A DNA stretch of 64,000 nucleotides from Vitellaria paradoxa (taxonomy: Eukaryota > Streptophyta > Magnoliopsida > Ericales > Sapotaceae). The DNA lies in the NCBI GenBank assembly GCA_019916065.1, contig CM034238.1:4056199-4120198 (forward strand), written 5' to 3'. Under the pieces are notes generated by a model. That model saw only the letters and a list, made by a program, of their open reading frames with translations. It did not search any database and was not told the origin of the DNA. Position numbers and translations under genes: made by a program. Shown here piece after piece: positions 37,645-48,400 of the stretch (the first letter of the stretch is position 1; the number at the start of each line of letters is the position of its first letter).

Positions 37645-40600
37645 ATGAGCTTGAACCCGAAAAGCGACACGGACGCCGCCGCCGCCGCTTCTTCTTCTTC
37701 TTCGGGCTCAACCGAAGCGCAGAGGCCCCAGGTTGAGCCGCTGCGGTTGCCCTCGGTGGAGGAGATACGGGGTCAAGACATTTGGAACAATTGCTTCGTT
37801 CGCAGCGTCGCTAGCGGAGTCATGGGTTAGCAAATAAAGCCTTTGTCTATCATTATGGTTATTTCCTTGTCAATCTTTTATTTATTTTTGTAGTTCGTGA
37901 ATTGATTTCTTTGTAGTTCAACATTGTTATGCTCCTTTCAATTATTTGCCGCATTCATTTCAGAATTGAGAAATGTGTTTATAGTTTTGAGATCTCCCTC
38001 TTGTCTTGCTTTTCTGAAGAATTTTGCTGGTTTCTATCTGTAGATATTTTTGTTGATAGATAAATGTAAATTGATTTATTAAATAAGGGATGCCACCCGA
38101 TTATAAATCAATATCAATGTTCCATGTTCTCCACAAAAGATAAAAAGCAATCTAAATTCAGATCAAAACCATCTGAAATCCACCTATACAATGTAGAATC
38201 GAAATTTTGGTCTATTCAAAGAAAATTCAATTCCCTGTAAAGTTTTTCTTTTGGTACTGCCCCCGACTAACCATCTATGAAACCCATAAGGCACCTCCCA
38301 AAGAATTTTGCACATTCTTCTACACATTCGAAGGACACTATAAGATCACAGTCCAAATCAGGTCTCCTTGCCTTGATCCAGCACTGAGACTCTGGCCAAT
38401 CAGTGATCATAGCAACCCTCTTAAAAGATATTTTTTTTTTTTGGCTCCCATGGCCAGTGGCCCTTCATCCTTTCACCTTACTCAACCGTCAACACCCAAC
38501 CTAGAATCCCCCATGTCCATCCCTGGCACAAAAATACATCTTTTTAGACTTCCTTCCTCAATCTTGGTTGTGAGAAAATGCCTCTCTCTGTTGTGATATA
38601 GCTGCATTTGCAGTGGGTAATTGTAGACTTTTTTGATAGACTGCTTCTTTTCATATGCATCTTAAATCTATTGGTAGATAAAGATTAGAGAGATTTGAGG
38701 CATTGCTTTAGATTCCTTGCGCAAGAGATGACTTCACAAAATTTTATATTATCTCCTTTAACGGCTTGAAAAGGTTGAAACTTCTTAAAATATTCCCATC
38801 TACTTCTAATGCCTTCCTACAAAATCGAACATGAGCGGCCAACCCACTAGTGGAACACTGATCACCCCGTTGTAATCTATACTTAGATGCAACAACCTTC
38901 TTCCAAAGTTCATCTCTTCCACAAGCGAAACACTAGAGACATTTTACCCAATAATGTCACATTAAATAGATTTAATCTTCTAATACCTATTCCTTCATCT
39001 GTAACATTTACTAAATTCCAATTCACCAAATGATATTTAAACACACCCCCCCCCCAAGTCAAAAAAAAAAAAATTTCTTAAACTCTTCATAAGTATAATC
39101 CTCATCCCTTTGGATATACAACTCTTCTTCCATCCTAACATCTTCTTTTGAAATCATTCGAACATACCGTCCCAAAAATTATTGCTTTATAAGTGGCTCC
39201 TAAAGGAAGTCCTAGATTAGACGAAGGAAGAGACCTAACTCTACAATTCAAATTGCAATTCCATGGGGAGTTAGCAGTCTTGGTAACTATGTTCCCAATC
39301 ATAGTTACCAGGTTTGCGGTTCGATCTAGTACGTGGTACGAGTACGGATTCACGGTACGGTACCTTAGCCACTACGCAGTACGGTGGGGATATACTTAGC
39401 TTGAACACTATTTTGAATCACAATTCACTTTAAATTTTTATTTGGTTCAATATGTTGTAATATATGTAATATGTATTATGTGTAATATAAAATATGTATG
39501 GAGTGTTTAACAATAGAGTCCTTTTTGGTTTGAAAAAGCAAAGAAAATTTATAGAGTCCTTTTTGGTTGGAACAAAAAAACACAAGTTAATTATCTTGAC
39601 TTGAAAAAAATGAAAGGAAGGAAGTTGTAGAGTCCTTTGTTGGACCAAATTTTGACCTAAATATCAAAGGAAGTTGCAAATATATATTAGGAAGTTACAA
39701 AGTCTTTTGTTTTGATTTGAGAAGACAAAGGAAATTCATAGAATCTTTTTTGGTTGGAACCAAAAAACACAAATTAATTATCCTAACTTAAAAAATGAAA
39801 GGAAGGAAGTTGTACAGTTGGGCCAAATCTTGACCTAAATATCAAAGGAGGTTGTAGAGCCTCTCATTGGACCAACTCCGATGAAGGGCAATTGCAACGG
39901 CGACGACAACAATTTCAAGTCAGTACTCTGTTTCTTTCTCATCTTAGGTACTCGTTCTCTTCTTGTGAAAGTGGATCGTCAATATTTGCGATTTGGATCA
40001 CGAACGCACCTTATTTGGGGTCGTGCGATCTGGTTCGAGGGTTGGAGGGAGGGTTAACGGTTAACGAATTAGGTAACTATGTTCCCAATCTACAGTTAAA
40101 AAAGCATTCTTTTATCAATTTTATTAAGATGGATTTCAGGGGGGAGATGGGCCGCAATTAGATAACTTTTTGCCCTTTGTTGAGTTTTAGAGGTTTAAGT
40201 GGTTGGGACTAGTTTGGTTCTTGCAAAAAAGTGGCATCCATTGATATCTTTCTTTTCATCTAATAGATTTACTTAATAAGAAAATGAGAATGTTTTCTCA
40301 TTGATACATTGCAATTCAGAATTCTATTGGAAAGTGTTATAGCTATTGTGCACAGGGTTATCTATTTATTTATTATTTACTTACAGAATTGAGACGTACA
40401 TGGTCATTTGAGGGGAGGGGGTATTTCAGCTTGATGGGTACTTATTGTATTGAGAAAATGTTTGCAGGAGGTGGGCTGGGGCTGGCCATGGGTTTGTTTC
40501 TTGGGTCATTCGATAACCCCATAATGCGAGACGAAATGAGTGGCAAACAGCAGTTTATTTACACAGCGAAGCAGATGGGAAGGAGGAGTTGGAGTTCCTG

Positions 40601-41861
40601 CAAAGCTTTTGCTGTTATGGGCTTGATATTTTCAGCTACTGAATGTGTTGTCGAGAAGGTATAATAGATTATCTAAATGAGGATTTATATATTTTGCTCT
40701 CTTCTCTTTATGGTCTATTTTAATTGCCGAGTAATTAATGGAAAAGAACTGGAATGATTGTGGGTTGGCAGTGAGATTTCAAGCTTTTTCTCTATTTCCA
40801 TGCAGTTTCTTGAGAATTAATGTATGTATTTTCTCTTTTCCCCATTTTCTGAGAGCATTAATGTTCCATTAACTGTTTGAAGGCTCGTGCAAAACATGAC
40901 ATCACAAACACAGTTGTAGCAGGATGTGTAACTGGAGGTGCAATATCAGCTAAGGGTAATCTTCCCCTATTTGTCATCTTTACTTATATTTCTCTGTGAA
41001 GTAAATGTGCATTTTAAAATATACAGATGACACAATTGTGGTAAAACTTGAGATAAAATGTGATTTTGGGTTAATTTTGGCGTTTGGTGTTTTCTTTCCA
41101 AACCGTGTTTTTTGTAGATGAATAGTAGTAAACCGTGAGAACGGTTGCTCCAGAACTGTTCCTATGCAACCGTTCCCACGGATTCAAAAAATTAATACTC
41201 AATGTTTTGCTTTGGAGATGTACAGCGCCAAAACTGTGGGAATGGTTTTTTGAATCCGTTCCCACGGATTCAAAAAAATTCATATAAATAGCGACAATGG
41301 CACTCGTTTGAAAGCTTTCGACTCTAAGAATATGATTGTCAAAAAAAAAAAAAAATTACGCATTCGGTCAACCTTCTTCCGGATTTTTTGTTTTTGTCAG
41401 TGAAATATTGAAATTTTTTAAAATTAGTAAAGGTGGGAATGTGTAAATATGTAATAGAGAATTTGAGTGATCTATAGAGGTTGTTAGAGATTTATTTTAT
41501 TTCATTTAGTTTGTTAGAATACCAAACGAACTCATATGTGTATTATTATCATTATTTTAAGAACTTCACATTATTGTATATTTCGCATACCGTTTCCCTT
41601 ATCATATTGTCATCAGTTACGAAAACGAAATTGTGGGTAAAATAATGTAATTGCAGTACTCCTTTTCAAACGGGCGTGGTAGAATCATGGTCTTTGCTTT
41701 TGTTTCAGCTCACTCTCAACTTCGTTTTCTGCCTATTCCTGTCAATATCTAACCCTATCTTATTTGTCTTATTAGGTGGTCCCAGAGCAACTTGCGCCGG
41801 TTGCGCTGGCTTTGCTGCATTTTCAGTTCTGATAGAGAAGTTTTTGGAAAGACATGATTGA
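37645..41861 (+). CDS. TIM22: Mitochondrial inner-membrane import subunit TIM22
   Basis: Exons 37645-37825, 40468-40658, 40883-40955 and 41776-41861 give 176 residues through three in-phase GT-AG introns. After a low-complexity Ala/Ser N-terminus come VEEIRGQDIWNNCFVRSVAS, the glycine-rich first membrane segment (GGGLGLAMGLFLGSF), YTAKQMGRRSWSSCKAFAVM, ARAKHDITNTVVAGCVTGGA and GPRATCAGCAGFAAFSVLIE. This is the Tim17/22/23 four-helix fold; TIM22 is the channel subunit that inserts carrier proteins into the inner membrane. Intron 1 is 2.6 kb and contains a LINE remnant and a second insertion; intron 3 contains a MITE. Coding sequence is complete. Confidence 0.95.
38050..39232 (-). mobile_element. 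L1-type LINE reverse-transcriptase remnant
   Basis: On the minus strand: LGLPLGATYKAIIFGTV, then MLGWKKSCISKGMRIILMKS, then HLVNWNLVNVTDEGIGIRRL and GDQCSTSGLAAHV further on. These match the C-terminal reverse-transcriptase and downstream region of plant L1 LINEs, with several stops and frame breaks. It lies antisense in TIM22 intron 1. The 3' extent (lower coordinates) is approximate. Confidence 0.75.
39282..40090. mobile_element. ~790-bp insertion bounded by a 19-bp direct repeat
   Basis: GGTAACTATGTTCCCAATC occurs at 39282-39300 and 40072-40090. The left copy continues into a perfect-stem palindrome (GGTAACTATG...CATAGTTACC, 39282-39309). The interior contains two diverged direct copies of a ~150-bp unit (about 39517-39680 and 39715-39856, sharing GAAAGGAAGGAAGTTGTA). 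No coding domain; class unknown. Confidence 0.6.
41038..41530. mobile_element. ~490-bp MITE in TIM22 intron 3
   Basis: Carries the repeated CCGTTCCCACGGATTCAAAA blocks and ends with ATACCAAACGAACTC. Inversely related to the 18967-19331 and 22840-23392 elements. Confidence 0.6.
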
Positions 41862-42523
41862 GCGAACAGGTACCCGGTCCCAGTTTTGCAGATCGATAGT
41901 TTTATTATTTTTCTGCCAAATGATTTTATCTATAATTTTTTCCCTGTGATTTTTTAGATCCACCTGATTCATTCCCCCCCCCCCCTTTGGGATGGGGATG
42001 TAAAATGGGATGTACAAGCATGATTTTGTTTTATTTCGTACCCTCTACAATCTTATTCTCTTCTGCTGCAATTTTCAACGCTGGATCTTTCCTTCAACTT
42101 GAGCGTAGTATGTACAAGTTTTATTACAGAACACCTTCTGCTCAACATTCAAATAAATTTGTCCATTGTTGGTTTAATTCTATTTATTTTTTCTATTAAA
42201 GGATTGCTGAGTCTTGAAAAAGAAAAGGGGGAGGTGTCTGATAGACTGATACTGGCCGTTGATAAAATCTTTTGATACTGTGGGTGGGTGGGTGACGCTT
42301 TGATCCTGATAAGCCTCGCCCCGTGCAAACTATGCAGATCAATTCTTTAATAGCAGAGAGCGCTATGATGCTTCTGTTGTGCTTTTGAGTGAATTTTATA
42401 TTGTTGGTGGACCTAATATTTTTTTAGCCAGTGAATGCAAATATTGCTTACAATCAATTGATTAGGAGAAAGATGGGATATTTCATGAGATGGGAGAGGC
42501 TGAGATAGCTCTGTTATGTTTGA

Positions 42524-42690
42524 GGGTTGTTTGGAGTAAGAAAAAATGAGATAAATTGAAATAAATTATGACTTGGGGAGAGTTCGTAATACGTGTAGTG
42601 AGAGAAAAAAGTTGATGGGATATAAAGTTAACAGAGATTTATAGAGATTTTTGGAGATTTTTATCAAATTATTGCAAACTAAACGGGGCC
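42524..42690. mobile_element. Tourist-like MITE
   Basis: GGGTTGTTTGGAGTAAG to CTAAACGGGGCC, the same subfamily as 18381-18552. It is followed immediately by a second short member, GGTGTGTTTGGAGTTG to AACTCCAAACAAAGC (about 42692-42842). Confidence 0.65.
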
Positions 42691-43126
42691 TTGGTGTGTT
42701 TGGAGTTGTATAAAAGTGTATAAAATTGTAAAAGTTTATGTCTCGTATTTCGTGTAATGAGTAAAAATTTAAATTTTATAATATCGTAATTTGTATTTGT
42801 AGAGTTTTGTATTTTTTTTTTTAATTAACTCCAAACAAAGCTGTTAGCTCTCTGACATTGAATAGACATTGAATAGGAACCGCCGGATTAAAAATTAATG
42901 ATTTAAATGTATTTATATTATTTTAATTAAAAAAAAGATGTGATTGTATTTAAATTATTCAATTTTAAATTAATGAGTTAGATAACAAGTGAGCGGCTGA
43001 CATTACCAAATCTTATTTTTATAATAAAATTAGGATAATTATTATAATGTAATAAATCATGCAGGAATGATTTTAAAAAATTTAAAATTATTTTAATTAA
43101 ATAATGAATTAGTTCAGTACTTGCGA

Positions 43127-43245
43127 GTCGTATTTTTGGGTGGATAATGGAGCTCACAACTTATAATGTGAGGTGTCGTATTTTTGAGTGGATAATGGAG
43201 CCCTTGTCGTACTTTTGAGTGGATATTGGAGCTCACACCTCATGT
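43127..43245. repeat. Tandem repeat, three units
   Basis: GTCGTATTTTTGAGTGGATA-type units followed by ATGGAGC recur three times at uneven spacing (starts near 43127, 43172 and 43206). Confidence 0.75.
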
Positions 43246-44375
43246 TGTGTGATTGAGTTCTCGTGTTGCGTGATTGTGATTGAGTTGGGGAGAGAAAAAA
43301 TTTAATTTTTTTTGTAATTCGTTACTAATTAATTATTAAAAAATTATTTTTTTGTTTGAAAAAGAAAAAAATTAATATTTTATTTTTTGTTAGTTTAATA
43401 TTTTTATTTTTGAATGTTTAAAAGAAGTATAAAAATGTAAAGAGTTAAATGTGATTATTTAAAAAAAAAATCAAAAAATTAGTAGCTTGATTTTGCTAAA
43501 CGCAGCCTAAGACTAGTGTTCAGAAATTTTAAAGTGCTAAGAGAGAGAGATAAACTGGCAATGATGTGGTTGGTGCTCTTTTAATTTTAAAAATTATTTA
43601 TTTTTTATTTTACTGTCTAAATTATAAATTTATAATTTACGTTATTTTATCTTATTTTATTTATTTTTTCTCAATTTATACGCACCGTACAAAACTAGTT
43701 AGAATCGTGTTGATCGATCGTGCTGATCGGATATTCGTGTGATGCGAACAACACGCAACACGTTATGGGGCTAGTGGAGTGGAGCATGGCATTAATCGGA
43801 TATGCCTGTGATGCGAATGACACGTTGCGGGAGATCGAGTAATTTATAAAAGATAAATGAAAGCTTGAATGAGACATTTGTTTCCCATTCCGTCAAAGGA
43901 CCCACTCGGTTCATGATTGCACCGTAGGGTCGAGATCGGGCCCGTTCACGTCACATCTCCTATTGTTTGTAAGATGGCCACGTATTTAATTCCCGTTTGG
44001 ATGGGTAATACTTACCAAAAATTATAAAAAATTTTTAACTTTTTTTTTAATTAAATTTTAACACATGTTAATTTTACATTAATTTTTTTAACCCAAACAC
44101 CACCTTAAAAGGAGGCAATCTTCTAGACTTTGAGGGGATTGAGAAAAATCCATTAGAGAGCATTTGGCAACAAAATTTTTAACCAAAAGACTACTGATTT
44201 TTTATTTTTGAAAGTTTTATTAAATTTTTGTCACTTATTTTTTAAAATTTTATTAATTTTTGTCACTTTTTAACTCTACTGTAGTAAATTCTCAATTCAA
44301 GAGTTGCTACAAATTATCAAAAGTTGTTAAAATTTGTTAAAAATTACTAAAACTTGTTTAAAAGTTATCAAAAAT

Positions 44376-44424
44376 TTTATCTAAAAGTTACTTACCAAAA
44401 AAAAAAAATTTATCTAAAAGTTAC
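44376..44424 (+). mobile_element. Micro-retroposon with 16-bp target duplication
   Basis: The 17-bp insert TTACC plus twelve A (44392-44408) lies between two copies of TTTATCTAAAAGTTAC. Confidence 0.8.
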
Positions 44425-45131
44425 AAAAATTACTAAAAATTATTAAAAACTACTACTTATTTTACTAAACATATCAAAAATTACAACTAATAACTTTTCA
44501 TCAAAATTTGTTGGAAATTATACCTCCAAACACCTCAATCCGTTACTAACTAATTTGAGATTACTATAAATTTAAAAATAAAATGATATAATTAATAGGC
44601 AATTTCTTAAACATTATTTACATAACAATTAGTTAAGAAAGTATCATAGAAAAAACACAAACATCAATTTTTTTAACTTTATTTTTTCCAACGAAGTACT
44701 AGTTGAATCCACTTCTTCATTATTTTACAGCTATAATTGGGCGTGATTTCTGTTAAATTTTTTATTTTAAGCAAAATAGAAATTATAAAAAATTAGAAAA
44801 AGTGTCTCAAATAATAAAAGTATCTAAATAGATATTAACTAAGAAGTATTTAAAATTAAAAAAATTATAAAATTAATATATAATTAAAAGAAATTTTAAA
44901 AAATAAAAATATAAATAAAATTACTTAATTAGTGATAGTTATAATTTTTTTAACATTCTTATAATTATAATTATAGTTAGTTATAAGAAATTTAGTATTA
45001 TTACAACGGGAAGAAAAGAAAGATTCACCAAAATTTTCATAAATTTTAAAGTCTCTTATTATTATTTTTAGTATTTGTTTTACATAATAACATAATATGT
45101 GTGATTTTATGATTCACAGTAAAATTTATAA

Positions 45132-45175
45132 TGTTTAAGCAATATCAATTGCCAAAAAAAATTGTTTAAGCAATA
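45132..45175 (+). mobile_element. Micro-retroposon with 13-bp target duplication
   Basis: The 18-bp insert TCAATTGCC plus A-rich tail (45145-45162) lies between two copies of TGTTTAAGCAATA. The duplicated block has a single copy at the matching place (about 55573-55590), so the empty site is visible. Confidence 0.75.
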
Positions 45176-45426
45176 ATCATTTTTCATCACCTGGAGCGGT
45201 CAAGATTTAAGTGGAGGTCGTGGCGGTAGGTCACTGTATTAGTTCTTCCAAGAAATTGTAACTCAATAGATAAAATCGATGATGATTTCGTTACCAAAAA
45301 TATATATATATATTTCTCAGAATTTTTTAAATAAAAAAATAAACCCTCTTTATTTATCTTCAGAGCATTTGCAAGCACTGTGCACCGAGCTGGAGAGTGA
45401 GTGGTAGGGAAAGCAAGGGAAGGGAT

Positions 45427-48400
45427 ATGTCAACTAGCAGAAGAGAAGGAGAAGTGGTCTGTGTGACCGGAGGTAGCGGGAGCATCGGGTCATGGGTGGT
45501 CAGTCTCCTCCTCGATCGCGGCTACACCGTTCGCGCCACCGTTAAAGACCTCAGTCTCTCTCTCTCTCTCTCTCTCAAGTGCTTCCTCTCTTTACTTTCA
45601 ATCGTTTCTCTCTCTATCTATCATTCTCTCTTGAATTTTGATTTTGATTTTTTTTTCTGGGCAGAGAATGAGAAGGAAACGAGGCATCTAGAAGCTTTGG
45701 AAGGAGCTGCATCACGTCTTCGTCTCTTTCAGATGGATCTCCTCGACTACGACTCCATCGTCGCCGCCGTCAACGGCTGCGCCGGCGTGTTCCACCTCGC
45801 TTCCCCCAATATCCTCGACAAAGTTCAAGACCCTGAGGTATGTATATGCATTTTTACGTGATTACAAACCTACAATCGTTCCTGGTTAATTATTATTTCG
45901 ACGCGGCACATATGATGGCAGAGGGAGCTAATGGAACCGGCAATTAAGGGGACAAACAATGTGCTCACGGCGGCGAAGGAGTCTGGGGTTCGGCGCGTGG
46001 TGGTCACCTCTTCCATATCGGCTATCACGCCGAACCCTCACTGGCCGGCTGATAAGGTCATGAACGAGGATTGCTGGTCTGATGTTGAGTACTGCAAGCA
46101 GAATGGAGTGAGAGCCTTATTAATTTTCCTAGTTGCTATTACATTTCCTATTTCTTCTATTTCGTTTTACCTTCGTGTCACACCAAAGGTCATTGACTAC
46201 CTGTTACATATCAGCCTGTCAATTATGAATGTGTTAACAATTATTTTGCTATTAATAAGATATAACTTAATAATACTTTAATAACTTATAAAAATTAATA
46301 AAATTTTTTATTACACTTTTACGTATTCCCACTTTTATTAATTAAAAAAAATTTAATATTTCGCTAAAAAATAAAAAACTTAGAAGGAGGTTAGCTGAAT
46401 GTGAAAATTTTTTTGACAATCATATTTCTCGAGTCGAAAGTTTTCGAACAAGTACTATTATAACCTAGATCCACAAAATTTTTTGAATCCATTATAATAA
46501 ATTTGGAAAAACCGTTCTAGCGCTTTAGAGATAGAGAAGAACTATTTGGTGTGAAGAACATTGATTAGAGACTTTTTGAATCCGTTAGAACGGATTTAGA
46601 AAACTTGTTCTAACGGTTTACTATTATTTATTTCGAAAAAAAATACGAAACGTCAAAACTTACCCAAAATCACGTTTTATCTTTTTTTTTCTTGTTTTTT
46701 ATCACTCCAAAGGGGCTCATTGTTTTATCTTAAGTCCAAATTAAAATTTATTTATTGAAAATTATGAAACCCTTAAACTTCTGTATTAGCCACAATCAAG
46801 TTGTGTTTCAATGTGAGTAATTACATGTTGGAAGGCGATATGGCGGTTAGAAAAGAAAGAGTAATGCAACGACCCGTTTAGTGACTTTTTTGTTTTTTGT
46901 TTTTATGTTTATGTTTTTAAAATTTTGTAAACTGAAAATAAAAACGTATTTGTTAAATTTATTTATGTTTTTTTTCAAAAAAAGTAAAAACTTAAACAGA
47001 AAATGCAAACAAAAAAAATATTTTCACTTTATTTTTTTATGTTGCAAACATTTTGTCATTTCTAATCTTTTATCTATTTTTGTTTTATCATATTAAAACA
47101 AATTATTTTATTCAAATATTTTATTAAATTAAAATTATTTTTAATAAATAATATAATCAAATTAAATTATTATGTAATATCTATTATTAATTTATTTCTA
47201 ATAAATAATTAAATTAAATTATTTTTTCTGTAAGTTTTTTTGGTTAGTTAAATTAAATTAGTTAATTTAATTAATTAGAAATATATACTAACTTATTTTT
47301 AATAAATAATAAAATGGAATCTATTAATTTAATTTAATAAATAATTTAATTAATGTAGATATATTTTATTAAATTATTTTCACTAAATATTATATTTAAA
47401 TTATTTAATTTAATTTAATAGTTAACTTAAAATAATTAATTTAAATAATATTACATATATTTTATTAAATTATTTTTAGTAAGTATCATAATTAATTTAA
47501 TTTAATTAATTTATTTAATATGAATTATATTTTATTAAGTTATTTTTAATAAATATCCTAATTAAATTATTTAAATTATTATGAAATATATTTTATTCAA
47601 TTATTTTTAATAAATAATATAATTACATTAAATTAATATAAAATATATTTATTTAATTTATTTAATTTTTAAAAAACTATTATAATTAAATATTTTATGA
47701 AAATAAAAAATTAGTAATTATAAATAGAATTGTATTTTCAAATGGAGTTTCAGTTTTCATTTAAAAAAAAATAACAAAAAACAAAAAGAGCAAATATAAA
47801 TATATAAACATAAAAAAAAAAAACGAAAGCGTTATTAAACGGCCGCTACACAAACAAATTTAGGAGCTTTCTCTACGGAATGACGCGTTAGTTCACTGAT
47901 TGGGTGAAAATTACAGCAACATCAATGCAAGCAGTTATGGCACCAATCACAGGATTGACGGATCAGTCTGTTAGATTACTTTGTACACCTAACATTTTCT
48001 GAAAAGAAAATATGGGTAAGGGATATGTTGTTGAAAAATGATTCAATGAAGTAGTTTAGCGGAAAAGTATGGGGGAAAAGAAAATTTCGACTTTCATGTG
48101 ACGCATTTTCACATTACCGTGAAGCGTTTGAGTAAAGAAGTCGTGGGCGGGTTTACCAGATCCTTCGCTGGCTCACTCTGGATCATGCAGGGGAATGGTT
48201 TTATCTTAGCTTTGTCTCATAAGTCAAATCTCAATGTAGCAGGGCTCTAGAAAGTAATTATCAACGATGGCCGCTTCCATTTTGTAATGCCATCAAATTA
48301 GACTGTATGCCATGCGTAATACTGATGGGATATCTGAACTTTTTGGTGTACTTTGCTTTGGTTGATGTTCGATTCTACATGCAGAATGCATATTCATGCT

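Larger units (their letters stand above)
41862..44579. other. TIM22 3' flank and spacer
   Basis: A 12-C run at 41974-41985, two adjacent Tourist-like copies (42524-42690 and about 42692-42842), a tandem repeat at 43127-43245 and a micro-retroposon at 44376-44424. No gene recognised. Confidence 0.5.

Noticed and set aside
43127..43245. Spaced repeats superficially like a CRISPR array
   Set aside because: Plant nuclear DNA; unequal spacing and degenerate units show a simple tandem repeat.
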